Shown piece after piece: positions 38,278-50,100 of a stretch of DNA of 64,000 nt. Location: assembly GCA_903813345.2 (NCBI GenBank), contig CAIIXF020000001.1, positions 26,651,915-26,715,914 of the forward strand, read 5' to 3'. A program made the translations under genes and the position numbers. The DNA is from Owenia fusiformis. Lineage: Eukaryota; Annelida; Polychaeta; Sabellida; Oweniidae. Under the pieces are notes generated by a model. That model searched no databases, was not told where the DNA came from, and saw only the letters and a list, made by a program, of their open reading frames with translations. Numbering within the stretch: position 1 is the stretch's first letter; every line of letters begins with the position of its first letter.

Positions 38278-38801
38278 CTAAAAAATTCTCCATCTAAAAT
38301 GTCACTCGACTTTTTTGTGATTATGAGTCAAAGAAAGCATTCTTGAGTTTCAAATTGACTTCTGTGGTAACTTGAAACCATCTTCTAATTTATTCCACTT
38401 ACCTTTTATTGTTTCTCCAAATATATTCTTTGAAAATCGGATTTTAAGGGTGTTAATCAGGGTAATTCTGTGCCATTTTATGAAAAATCTTGTTGCTATC
38501 TAGAAACGAGCAATTGTGATCTTGTTGTTACCTAGGAACGAGCAACTGTGATGTCACGTCACACTCATGTTAATTCTGGAATCACATGGCAGCCATTTTG
38601 GAAATTTCAAAAAAGTTCCCAATTAAAAAGGCTAAATGCTGCTTACAAATTGGAAACTATGGCAGAATCAACAAAGGGTTTGTGAAATAATTAGGATATG
38701 GTTTCAAAATTATGCACATGACAATATATGACTACTAAATGCAGGCAGGGACTTTTAATTGCCAAAAAGTCGAGTGACATTTTAGATGGAGAAATTTTTA
38801 G
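38278..38801. mobile_element. 524-bp MITE-like element, ~36-bp terminal inverted repeats
   Basis: The left end CTAAAAAATTCTCCATCTAA continues with AATGTCACTCGACTTTTT. The right end is its inverse (38764-38801). No coding sequence. Confidence 0.82.
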
Positions 38802-39005
38802 TTATTGTTTTCACTCATCGGCTTTAGTGGCCCGCGATACCTTTTATTTCATTCATTTGAGACGCAATTAATATATTGGCAACAAATTAAATGTTCTAAA
38901 TGATTCTTCTTCATTTTGGAATGTTTCTCCTACCCGATATTCAAAGATGTGTCTTAAATATTATACTTTACATTGATCACGATTCTTGTACGTTCTGTCT
39001 TTACG

Positions 39006-39556
39006 CATGGCGTAGAATAATGGAAATAACGTCACAACGCATGCGCGTAAATCGACATTTCATGGTCCAAAGATTTCAATGGAGAGCAGTCTTCATCAAA
39101 ATTTAAAATCTTAATAACTTTTTAGCAAATAATTTATTTTCTTAGGATTCAACAGATCCTTGTTAGACCCAACGAAGTGTTCATTTTGATATATAAAACA
39201 GCAAAATCCATCCACAGATCTTTCGGCCTTTTAATGATTTAATTTTCGGGATATTTTGCTAAAATCCCACATTGGCCGCCATTATAGACTTTGAAAAAAA
39301 CCCAAATCCTCATCATTTCATATCATTCGTTAAGTGATCTAAACAACTCCAATCGCCTAGGATTCAACGGATTCTAAGAGATCAAAGCTAATACAATATG
39401 TTGACAACCCCCGTTTCAATATTTGCCGCATAATCTTTCGGCCTTTTAGGTTATAAATTTGTCAATATTTTGATTTTCGACCATTAATGACGTACTTGGA
39501 TCCAAGATTCATTGTCCCGGGATTCATGACGCTATTTCCATTATTCTACGCCATGA
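39006..39556. mobile_element. 551-bp MITE-like element, ~30-bp terminal inverted repeats
   Basis: The left end CATGGCGTAGAATAATGGAA (39006) pairs with the right end TTCCATTATTCTACGCCATG (39556). There is one mismatch in the next ten bases. No coding sequence. Confidence 0.82.
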
Positions 39557-39714
39557 CTACCGTTCACATTTGCAAGAGTTGTTGATTGCATTGCCTTGAT
39601 CGTTGGTCGAACTTCAATTCCAACTAAATCCGATTAATCAATTAAGAAATGTAATATCACTGTTTATCCAAGCAAATAATTGTAACAACTACATTATTTT
39701 TAAGCAGTTTTGAC

Positions 39715-40090
39715 ACCTAAGTAGGGTAGCCTAGTGGCGTAGACTGAGGCTACTTTGCGGTTGAACGTCGTGGGATACGGAGGTCCCGCGTTCGAGCCCC
39801 AGGTACGGAGTTGATGATCATTGTCACTACGGACACCCGGTCCGAAGGTCCAACCGTTTACCGGCCCTTGGCATGGGTTGGTTCTCTGGCCGCTCTTGCC
39901 GGAGACAGATTGTGAGACTGTGGTTGGTTCCTCCACTAACGTGCTTTAGTAAACTCCGGGAGTCATATAGTATGGTAGCGGGCCCCCACCAAGGGCAGTA
40001 GTGGAACGACGCGAATCGGTCCCAGTATGGTTGCCTTGCAACTGAAGAGACTCGAGGAAATCATGCCATTCGCAGTGACCCAGAAAAGAC
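39715..40090 (+). mobile_element. tRNA-derived SINE
   Basis: An A-box-like TAGCCTAGTGGC (about 39726) is followed about 65 nt later by a B-box-like GTTCGAGCCC (about 39790). This matches an RNA polymerase III internal promoter. A body of about 300 bp follows, with GGCAGTAGTGGAACGACGCG and a tail near CAGTGACCCAGAAAAG. Confidence 0.72.
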
Positions 40091-41255
40091 TTTTGCTTCT
40101 TAATTTGACGTTTTAGTTCATTTATTTACATACTTTATTCATATTACTTTCCAGGCAGTTATAATTTTTATTGGTCAAATGAATGAACGAGACATCTAGA
40201 TACTATTAAATACATCTAGATAGTATCATAATTCGATTTGTCGGACTTGAAAACACAACACACACATAGCTGCAATATCCGTAGCATTTGGCACAGTCGA
40301 TTCCCACGCTCTATCATTTTGCGCGGTCATCATAAGATAAGGAGGTACGGTTGATTAGACCATGGGCTTTCAAGTTGAGTCAAGAAATTGGGATGGATAC
40401 TTTGAGAAATGAGGTAGCAACAAAAGGAAACACCGGAAATAATCCAGATATAATCCAGAAATGACCACACCATTGTTTTCGTTAGTTATGGCAAGACCCC
40501 GGAGGAAAAACAGCAATCGTGGGTAGCTTAATTTTTGTACCAATTAGAGCCATGCCTTTAACTCAACCAAGACACATGGGGCAAAGTCCCTCTGGGTCCC
40601 AATTCAATTGAGAATCAATTCAAATCAAAATCAAATTGGTCAGATGACCTACTAAGCCATGGGCTTTCAATTAGAAATATATGTATTCAATGTTTCAAAT
40701 TAATGAAACTGAAATATTTGGCAAAATAATTGATATTTCGTTTGTGGGAATGAAAACTGATGATAGAAATAATATCAGTAGCCAAAAACTGTATTTATGA
40801 ACCGATTTTCAGAGAATGGGGATGAATGCTATGCATTGGTGTTAATTATCGCTTATTAAAAGGTACATGTGATTCTAAAAATAGAATAGTTATAAATATA
40901 TCACGATTTTTTAACAAAAAGTTCAAAAACTAATTTTTGATATTGAAAAAATGTATCACATTCACATAGCATATTTTGATAACATTGGGTAAGACTACAA
41001 TATAAGCCAATTTGATTTAAACTATATGTATATATGCAAATATGACCGAAAATTTTATTTTGCTCATTGTTAATTACAAATTATGATATCATGTAATTTC
41101 ACTGTACAAACATGTGTAAAAAGTTTTTAAAATAAGTTTTGAACCACTGCGGTATAGGACATCCCTAGCCTTATCTTCCGTGAATACAAATCCATCACGA
41201 ATGGCTTGATATTATGACGTGAATTTTTAAATTGATTAAAATCAGGATCATTTTT
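40091..41255. other. Intergenic sequence, nothing recognised
   Basis: AT-rich sequence with two diverged copies of a short segment containing GACCATGGGCTTTCAA (near 40357 and 40653). No exon was recognised. Confidence 0.45.
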
Positions 41256-41261
41256 TTTATT
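41256..41261 (-). terminator. Candidate polyadenylation signal of the folate-receptor-like gene
   Basis: AATAAA on the minus strand, about 180 nt after the stop codon at 41438. Confidence 0.5.
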
Positions 41262-41437
41262 TATAAATGTCAACATGTCCTGAGCCAATCGAATGTCGTA
41301 TGACATTGTCATGTTATGGCTATCTGTCCCCTGATCTGCTAAAATTGTCGCTCTGCACAGTCCACGAAACAACTAAATATTGTCACCTGTCCTGTCCTGT
41401 ATGAGGACAATTGTAATTGTTTGATTTGAGTTACTCT

Positions 41438-42148
41438 CTATTTGAATGCTACTATCGAAGACATCAGCAATGCAACTACGAATTTCGCACTGTACGAGTT
41501 CTTCTTTGACGCACTCGTTGGACGTACTTTAGCGTTTGGATTACCATTGGTTGGATCGAAACTCATCACCATGCAGTTGGAAGAGTCCGTCGAATATGTG
41601 AATGCGTGTCCCCACATCTTGTTACAGAGACCCTCGGCGTTTCCGTACATATCTGCAAAAGTCTTGCATGTAGAGTCCGCTGGACAGTGGTTCTCGCCTT
41701 TGGTGTAATCAAAGTCCTCCATCCAATTTTCAACGCAAGTCATGTCATCTTTGCATGCATTGAACCAATCATCACAGTACGACTTACACACGGGGACTTT
41801 GGTGATGCGACCGTCCTTTGGCCCATCGTGTCGGAATTTTCGCAAGCCTGGTTCACATTGATAGAAGCATTCTTCGTCTTTTATAAAGGTTTCGCATGCC
41901 TGGGATAGGTTTCCACACCTATCCCAATGAAAGTCGTATAGGTTCTTAGCTTTATGGGTAAGTAGCTCCTGTGTCATATTTGCTAAACAGCATGCATTGT
42001 CTTTCCAGGAGAGACATTCCACGTAATCAGGGCCTTCGGGACCGGAGAACTTTTTATGCCAAGGTCCGTCTAAACACTGTATACTCTCTTGTCCATAAAC
42101 TCCGACGATAACAAAACTGAGACAACAAAGTACTTTCAAAAGATCCAT
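41438..42148 (-). CDS. FOLR-like: Folate receptor family protein, GPI-anchored (single exon)
   Basis: The protein is 236 aa. A signal peptide (MDLLKVLCCLSFVIVGVYG) precedes a folate-receptor domain that starts CLDGPWHKKFSGPEGPDYVE. The mature part has 16 cysteines, matching the eight disulfides of vertebrate folate receptors. Conserved stretches are CLSWKDNACC, YDFHWDRCGN, CFYQCEP, VPVCKSYCDDW, and GNPNAKV. Two N-glycosylation sites are seen (N57, N80). A hydrophilic linker and a hydrophobic tail (about 221-236) suggest a GPI anchor. Family members bind folate, riboflavin or egg/sperm partners at the cell surface. The ligand-pocket Asp in HWDRCG is kept, but two of the Trp in the vertebrate W..GWDW stretch are Phe and Tyr here (NWMEDFDYTKG), so the ligand is uncertain. 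Vertebrate members have introns; this one has none in its coding sequence. Confidence 0.94.
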   Translation of the reverse strand: MDLLKVLCCLSFVIVGVYGQESIQCLDGPWHKKFSGPEGPDYVECLSWKDNACCLANMTQELLTHKAKNLYDFHWDRCGNLSQACETFIKDEECFYQCEPGLRKFRHDGPKDGRITKVPVCKSYCDDWFNACKDDMTCVENWMEDFDYTKGENHCPADSTCKTFADMYGNAEGLCNKMWGHAFTYSTDSSNCMVMSFDPTNGNPNAKVRPTSASKKNSYSAKFVVALLMSSIVAFK

Positions 42149-42342
42149 TTTGAAATTGTTCGTCTTTTTAGATGTTCCGAGTTACTATCAAACGAATATA
42201 TCGTAGTCCGGAATACAGTCGTGATTCTAAGAATACACTTGAAATCAGTTTCTATCCAGTATCTACAGAGAATAGTCAGATATCGCCTGTTTAGCAAGTT
42301 GTTTAGAGGACACCCGATACAAGGAAGCCTAAATATGAGGAG

Positions 42343-42362
42343 TGACTCATCCAGCTTATATA
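42343..42362 (-). promoter_or_regulatory. Putative core promoter of the folate-receptor-like gene
   Basis: On the minus strand a TATA box (TATATAAG, 42362-42355) lies about 210 nt before the ATG. Six bases further on is TGAGTCA (42349-42343), a perfect AP-1 type site. Transcription would be expected to begin near 42328, giving a 5' UTR of about 180 nt. Confidence 0.6.
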
Positions 42363-42589
42363 AAAATAAGTTTACTTTAGATAAGTTAATATGTATTTAA
42401 ATTAAGTGTTCACCTTTTAGGTATCATTTTAAACCATTAAAATGCCAAAATGCTCTCATTGTCATTTGATAACAAATGTAAAATATAAGCTTAAAATAAT
42501 TAAAATACTGATACATTTCTTGAAGTGGTAGAAACTTATCTTTAAGAGTTCAGATGTTTTGTTTACACGACTAAGAAACACCTAACTGA

Positions 42590-43097
42590 CACCGGAATAG
42601 CCTGACAACTGTAAAGTTAGATACCGTTGTCACAAATGGCGGACATAACCGTCGCTTCAACTATTTAATCACTTGGTCCTCATTTCATGGAATTTTATCG
42701 TCGCTAATTCTATGAATGTATTAAGCTCTTGTGATTATGTTTCATATGAAATCCCAATTTCGATCAAATAGGGTCGTGAATCGCTATAATATAGCGTCTT
42801 CGATATCGTCAATGACAACGGAATCTGAATTTGAGTAATTAAAAAAAAACGGCATATGGTAATACAGTGTCCGTTGTCCCGTATCTCATTTTGATCGGTT
42901 AAATTAAAGACTTTATTTCGATGGTAGAACATTATTAACTGTACAATGAGTATTAAGACACTTTGATTGATTGTTGTTCCAAAGGAATTTAGTCTAGGTG
43001 CTCTATTAAACTTCATGAAAATCTAATTGAAGTGACGGTTATGTCCGCCATTTGTGACAACGGTATCTGACTTTACCGTTGTCAGGCTATTCCGGTG
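42590..43097. mobile_element. 508-bp MITE-like element, copy 1
   Basis: Terminal inverted repeats of about 70 bp begin CACCGGAATAGCCTGACAAC and contain CACAAATGGCGGAC. The left copy is 42590-42660 and the right copy is 43029-43097. The same family lies inverted at 45952-46424. No coding sequence. Confidence 0.88.
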
Positions 43098-43200
43098 TGA
43101 ACTTTGCTATACATAGTATCAATAACAATAGCAAGATTGTTGGCTCAGCAAACGAGAGGTGTTCAAAGTTCATATAAAAATAAATGACTCAAACCTAAGC

Positions 43201-43362
43201 TATTCGCGAATGCAACTAACGCCTGACGGCTACCGGATTAACATACTATTTTATGGGTAACTCATTTAATACCTGCCGCTATTCCATTCATATTTAAATG
43301 AGTTGGCCATGAAATAGCCGGTTAATCCGGTAGCCGGCAGGCATTGGTTGCATTCGCGAATA
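43201..43362. mobile_element. 162-bp MITE-like element, ~42-bp terminal inverted repeats
   Basis: The left end TATTCGCGAATGCAACTAAC pairs with the right end GTTGCATTCGCGAATA. The repeats also include GGCTACCGGATTAAC and its inverse. The element is little more than its ends. Confidence 0.85.
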
Positions 43363-43635
43363 CAAGGTTCCAAGATACTATTTGGACTGTGATGGTTTCG
43401 GCTTTGACGATTTGGCCTGCTTATCGAGGCCAAGAGCGATCCAGAACTTCTCAAATGTTGTTGAAAGCACGTCCATTTAAAAATTATAATTTTTCTCTCA
43501 TAAAACTAGCCATATTTTCAATAGTTTGAAGATCTCTTGGAAGTCAATGATATATAACTCAAAATGTCGGAAATATGATGAATTTTGTGAAAAGGTATCA
43601 ATATTCTTAAACATGTTCTTCAGTTTTGTTATTCC

Positions 43636-43711
43636 AAAACAGTTTTCTTCTATATGCAACCTTTATTTTTTTATAAATAATAAAGGTTGCGTCTAGAAGA
43701 AAACTGTTTTT
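43636..43711. repeat. Perfect-arm hairpin
   Basis: AAAACAGTTTTCTTCTA..., GCAACCTTTATT pairs with AATAAAGGTTGC...TAGAAGAAAACTGTTTT around a short AT loop. It may be a minimal MITE. Confidence 0.8.
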
Positions 43712-44461
43712 GCGGTATCAATATTTCAACAAACTGTCCTGCTGTCAAGATGATTTGAGAAGTTCTAGATCGTTTTGATGTGAAATGTAGCCACGAACTA
43801 ATAAAAGAGACACATTTGTGAAGCATGGTGGATGTTTCTATGAGAGCCATCTGCTTTCAAAAGATTAAATTAATGAATGCTGCCCCAAATATTCACCAAG
43901 AACAACACGTCGTACACATTCCGTCTTGAGAAAGGGATGTGATGTAATATTGGCCAGATCTACACGCATGATATCATATTTGAAATTCATTCAAATTAAA
44001 TGCATCATTTAGTTCTTGAAATGAAAATGTTTTAAAATTATTGTTCCCCCTAAGAATAAGTCATGCTATCTATCGATTTTAGCTCATTTTAGTCATCAAA
44101 ATATTCAATACCTTTAAAGTTCCTGGAGCAATCCACTTTTCTTTTAAAGAAAAAAAACGTCTCAAAATCATCCAGGCTATATCCCTAATAGCAAACTCCC
44201 TGTCACTTTTGGTGTTTTAAGAATATGATGTGGTACTTTTATATTAGATTTTTAGAGAGAAAGAATTGCCAAAACTGTAAAAAAAAGTCTAGGCAGCCAT
44301 AGAATGTACAAACCCACACACTAAAAGTGACACTTGCCACAACTATATTGTGAGTAAAAGGCTTGCAAGTGAATATATTGAAAATGTCCACCATAAATAA
44401 ATGACTGGGCCAATATTTTATGTTACATTGATAATTAGAAATTGGAAACAAGTTCAATTTC

Positions 44462-44517
44462 AGACTCCAGATGACAGATTTGTTTTTAGTTGATAGATTA
44501 GATTTCATCTGGAGTCT
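44462..44517. repeat. Solo hairpin of the GACTCCAGAT family
   Basis: GACTCCAGATGA and ATTTCATCTGGAGTC frame a loop of about 25 bp. The ends match the subterminal repeats in the 9147-15364 array. Confidence 0.7.
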
Positions 44518-44975
44518 AATAATTTTACACCAATAGTGCTACTAATCAACCTTAATATTATATATAAACACATTGTAAAGAAACAAAATGTTCATTTTTT
44601 AAAATAAATAAATGTATTATACTTTTTCAAAGCATATACATGTTACTCATTACACCCACTAGTTTCACATTGACTAGTCGTTCCCTCCTCATCGTCTTCC
44701 CAAATATCAATATATGTTGCACACTGACAAAATAGAGTTCATTTTGCCCTGAAAAATCTCCATTTTAGAACATAGAATTCCACTCTCTCAGTGTCTAATT
44801 AAACTTCAGTATAATATAACAACAATTATATATATAGAAAAGGGTTCATTGACTTTAACATGTCTAGACACTAAATCTAAAAAACATTGTTAGGAAACCA
44901 CCTGCTAAACCTGACTGTCAAGTTCTATTTAGGTCACTTAATAGCCATATCTTAGGTCATATTTGATACATATAT

Positions 44976-45456
44976 TTAAAGAGGCTCTATGCCATAGGAT
45001 AGCACAATCAAGACCCCCCTGGACTTTTTTTGCATATTGAGTTTCACCACATATCTACCCATCTACTTACCAAAGAAGAAGTCCCAAATCCCCCTCAATC
45101 AGTGTTAATTTTGCGAAGAAATTAATTCAATCTGAAGTTTGAATATACCGGGAAAGTCCTCCTGTTATCTGACTGGTCGTTGAATTTGTTTATCATAAAC
45201 CTGATTGGCTGCCTAATCCAAGGCGCTTGTGGGCGCTTGTGTGACTCAATGGGGATTCCCCTGGCTAGCCGAGGAATCGATTGTGTTCAATTCTGAGTTT
45301 GGTTGTTCTGTTGATTATTTCCGATATTTCGGCAATAATATACCCAAAAGTTATTCTCAAGATATATTCATGGTATGTGAGATATTATATGAGCAATAAC
45401 AATAGGACATAATTGATTGTCTGGGGGAGAAACCTATGGCATAATGCATCTTTAAA
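44976..45456. mobile_element. 481-bp MITE-like element, 24-bp terminal inverted repeats
   Basis: TTTAAAGAGGCTCTATGCCA (44976) pairs with TGGCATAATGCATCTTTAAA (45456), about 20 of 24 matching. No coding sequence. Confidence 0.7.
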
Positions 45457-45951
45457 CAATGGCACTTTGATATCAGATGTACAAACAATTTGATTTTATC
45501 TAGTAACTATCATTTTTGTGTTTACTCATAGCTTTTTACTGGAGTTTATCACTAATAGCTACTATATTCTAGTATATATAGCTTTGAAATCTTGCTGAAG
45601 TCAAAAATCTTTAAAAGTTGACCTATTCAATTTTAAGTTTAAACCACAATCCACACATCTACAACATGTTCAAGGCCATCTAAATTTTATGTCAAAATAG
45701 TTCTACAGCAATCCATCTTCAAGAAATCAACTTTAAACTTCTAACTTCATGAGTTTTTTCTAATTGTAATTGCTCAATAGCACTAAGTACAATGTGACTA
45801 GGAACAATTTGGTTTAAGTACAATAAATTATGATGGCCAGTATCTAAGCATGGAGATCCAAAAATAACATATTGCAATATATGTATGGCTAATCAGTCTG
45901 TATGTATAACAAGACCATGAGATCTGTGTAATATCGCATAGTTCAATTACT

Positions 45952-46424
45952 CACCCCGGAATAGCCTGACAACAGTAAAGTCAGATACCATTGTCACAAA
46001 TGGCGGACGTAACCGTCGCTTCAATTAAATTTTCATGAACTGTATGTTTAATTGAGCACCTAGACTAAATTCCTTTGGAACAAGAATCAATCAAAGTGTC
46101 TTAATACTCATTGTACAGTTAATAATGTTACCATATTCCGTTGTCTTTCTAAATTACTCAAATTCGGATTCCCTTATCATTGATGATATAGAAGACGCTA
46201 TATTGTGGCGATTCACAACCCAATTTGATCGAAAATGGGATTTCATATTATACATTATCACAAGAGCTTTTAAGCTTAAAATACATGCAATTATTTGCGC
46301 AAAGAATTAGCGACGATAAAATCCCATGAAATGAGGACCAAGTGATTAAACAGTTGAAGCGACGGTTATGTCCGCCATTTGTGACAACAGTATCTGACTT
46401 AACCGTTGTCAGGCTATTCCGGTG
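45952..46424. mobile_element. 473-bp MITE-like element, copy 2 (inverted)
   Basis: It has the same ends and inner sequence (ATGAAATGAGGACCAAGTGA) as 42590-43097, in opposite orientation. TTACT flanks both sides if the element is taken as eight-base CACMCCGG...CCGGTGTG, a possible 5-bp target-site duplication. Confidence 0.87.
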
Positions 46425-46897
46425 TGTTACTGTTATATTACCAACAAGTATATGCTCTTTCCCCTTGAAAAACTCCTCGAAAGACAGGATTGACAATAAC
46501 TGTACCAGTGTTCTTTTGATTTTGAAGAGGAGATCACAACACACAATAACACTTTCAAGTGCAGTCAACACTTAACATGAAGCCTGATCATATCCCAAAA
46601 CACTTGACCCTTTTGTATAGTAAGTGACATCATCATCAAAAAATAACTACTTCATGTAATATCACATTGCTATATGTATACAGGGGTTGAGCTAAGGTTC
46701 TGAGAGCAGCTGGTCAAAATGGTCCATATCAAAAGTGATTTGGCAAATGACCAGTGGAACAGCCTTTAGCTCAAGTCCTGTATGTATATCAACATACACT
46801 GATAACTCGTTCCCTCCGATATGTTATACATTTTCATTCATAATGCACTCAAAAATTCAATAACAAATTTCCATTCAATATCTCGTCCAATATACTA

Positions 46898-46903
46898 TTT
46901 TAT
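46898..46903 (-). terminator. Possible NEURL4 polyadenylation signal overlapping the stop codon
   Basis: GGAATAAAATAG: the AATAAA hexamer overlaps the TAA stop. Use would give a very short 3' UTR. A later signal is equally possible. Confidence 0.3.
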
Positions 46904-47104
46904 TCCAATTTGACAAGTAGAGCATGTAGAGCTATGGCACCCTCCTCCTTTGTACTCCACTCAACCTCATTGTTTGTGAATCTAGGGTCTATCTGCTGGT
47001 GCAAGCCTAGTGTCTGTGGGCCTGTCTTATATGAACCAGGCTTGATATAAGCTTGAAAAGCAAGGGTAGCACAGTAGGACTTCCTTGTGCAAATGTCTCT
47101 ATGT
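46900..47104 (-). CDS. NEURL4: NEURL4 last exon
   Basis: It follows CTCCTTCCAG and encodes HRDICTRKSYCATLAFQAYI, KPGSYKTGPQTLGLHQQ, NNEVEWSTKEEGAIALHALL and VKLE, then TAA. Confidence 0.92.
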
Positions 47105-50100
47105 CTGGAAGGAGAAAAGTATGTTGAGTTGATTCAATGCTATGGTCTCAAACTGTGATAAGCCTTTGCATAATACACTTCTATTTCAAAATTATTTCAA
47201 CTTGAAAAAGTCTGTTTTACCCTGGGGACTTCTATCCCCTTAATAAATGTTTCAGCTGACAATCAATGCTATAAATTATGTGTCAAGTATATAGCTAGCA
47301 GTGGAGTCTCATAAATAACAGAGCTTTTCAAAAATGACCTCTTAATATGCTTTCTGAAAGGAAAAACATGTTTGACAACAAAACTTACACTTTTTGAAGT
47401 TTACTGCATACAGGCCTTAGAATGCTAATCAAATATTGGGTTGTAAAACTTGTAGAATAACTTACTCATATTGTGGTGCAAATGTTGAAGAGCATCCATA
47501 TCTTACAGAGGGAGAGAGACAGATGGGTGACACATCACATTCTTCTGGCTTTCTACTGCCACTTGTACTGAGCAGTGAGAATGATTCTGGCTCACTTAGA
47601 CCTGCAATAAACCAATATATACTTGTACTGAGCAGTGAGAATGATTCTGGCTCACTTAGACCTGCAATAAACCAATATATACTTGTACTGAGCAGTGAGA
47701 ATGATTCTGGCTCACTTAGACCTGCAATAAACCAATATATACTTGTACTGAGCAGTGAGAATGATTCTGGCTCACTTAGACCTGCAATAAACCAATATAT
47801 ACTTGTACTGAGCAGTGAGAATGATTCTGGCTCACTTAGACCTGCAATAAACCAATATATAACTGTACTGAGCAGTGAAAATGATTCTGGCTCACTTAAA
47901 CCTGCAATAAACCCAAAATTTTGTTATCTCAAATATATGTTGTTGCTAGTTACAAAAATATTACGTTCTGACAACATTTTTGGGACATTATGACAAAATC
48001 TTCATTACATTTTGTCAGCATTCTCCATGATCACTATAGAGCATATTGAGTGATGTGATATTCACTAGCAAGTTCACTAGCATATTAAACAAGACACACA
48101 GTGATAAATATCGCACTTTGAAGAGCAAACTGGCCACCATGCAATTTACCCAGCATGGCCAAAACCTAATCAGACCTTGGCACTAGTCTGCTCTTGCATC
48201 TGTAAACATTTCAAGTTGACAAGGTTAGCGGTTTTCCTGACAAGAATTTATTTGTAGTCTTGAACTTTGGAAAATTTAGATAACATTGTTTGTGACCTAA
48301 TTTGATGACCTTCGACCTTGAAAATTTCACTTTTTCAGACCTCAGTAGGTGTTTTGTAATTAAGCTGACCTAAATTTAAATCCAAAATATCAATTTAGAA
48401 AATCAACTTTTTGACCTTTTCAAGGTCACTGAAGGTGAACGAAAGGTCAAATCTGAAATCTAAGGTCAGATTTGAACTTCTGAGAACTTGTAGATGTTTT
48501 TAAAAAAAAAATTTGGTCAATTTGGAGCAAGTTGAAAAATTCAAAATGGCCGCCAAATTGAAAAATACGAATTGGCCACCATGTAATTCAGCTAGCATAC
48601 CAAAACCTAATCAGATCTTGGCAATAGTCTGTTCTTGCATCTGTAAAAATTTCAAGTTGAACGGATAAGTGGTTTTCCTGGAATTTTGATGACAAGATTT
48701 GTTGAAAAATTCAAAATGGCCGCCACGTAGTTTACCCAGCATGCTCTTAACCTAATCAGATCTTGGTACTAGTCTGCTCTTGCATCTGTAAAAATTTCAA
48801 GTTGAACAGGTAAGCAGTTATCCTGGAAATTTGATGACAAGATTTGGTTTACGTCCCGCCCGCCCGCCCGCCCAACAGCACAAGACGACGACAATATAGC
48901 ACTTTTTCAAAGTGCGATAATAATGTACATATTAATAAGTACATATGTTCTGTTTACTAAAGTTTAACTAGACAACAGCAATGCAAAAGCATAGCAAATC
49001 CCATCGAACAGCCATGGCTGGTATTTTTACAAACAAAATAGCAGCCATTTTTCAAAATGGCCGACTTCTACCAAAAGTGTCATTAAACAGGGTGCCATGC
49101 TTATAGTATTCAATTACCAAATATGAACAGAATCGTTCCACTACTTTTCGAGTTATAGTAAAATACGTTAAAATTCTACCAAAAGTGTCATTAGGCAGTG
49201 TGCCATGCTTATAATATTCACATACCAAATATGAACAAAATCGATCCACTACTTTTGGAGTTACAGCAAAAAATTGGATGGATGTATGTACGTACGGACG
49301 GAGGCGTTCCCTATATCCCTCCGAACTTCGTTCGATGGGATAATAATTAGTATGTAACTGCAACACAACACAACAAACTGAGTTTAACATTAAAGTACTT
49401 CAGATGGGTTAAATGTTAAATTTTAAACAAGAAGAGGAGGTATTTTACCTGGCATTATAAGTTCTCCACTATCAAGTATACGCCTAACTTTATCTATGTG
49501 CGTCCCATGATATGCCAGGTGCCACTTCTCTTGTACATTCAAGCTTTGCGCTTTTGGCCTCAATCTATAATAGAATGATGTAAATTCATTCTAATGACAT
49601 AATGATTGTATAAATCAAGGTTGAACAAAATTTATTACAATACAAAAAGAGACAAAGTTACTTTGATGCTGAACCTAACAGTCACAAGGTACCGGTAACT
49701 TTTATGAATGCTTAACTGATTGTGTAGTATCACCAATCAGTCTTATATTTTCGCCAGAACGAAGTGTTGACCTAGAGTAATCACATGGAATGAGTTGGGC
49801 CAGTGGGACCAGTTAAATATCATATCAGATGAAAAGCTATTAAAAATGGGCATCAATGAAAACAAAATTTTCTATGGCTAACTTCATCTCTTCAATAGAA
49901 CACGAACAAATATTTCATTGCATTGTACAAACTTACTTTAACGTGAATTTACACCAGCCGTATGGAGTAGCAAACTCTTTAGGTGGGTCCCCTATCTTCA
50001 TATATGGGTCATCGTGTCTTATTTTATGGCAAGTATCGCAATAGCAGATGGCCTGGTCAGCTATGAAGTACTCATCTGGAATAAAAGCACAATGTAATAC

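Noticed and set aside
41127-41372. 81-codon minus-strand frame just behind the folate-receptor stop
   Set aside because: It lies in the likely 3' UTR, has no known domain and spans the candidate polyadenylation signal.
46125-46575. Frames of 61 to 107 codons on both strands
   Set aside because: They fall in MITE copy 2 and its flank and have no protein similarity.
47436-47993. 185-codon plus-strand frame with repeated LVLSSENDSGSLRPAINQYI
   Set aside because: It is the reverse shadow of the 60-bp NEURL4 exon-acceptor array. The unit length divisible by three keeps both strands open.
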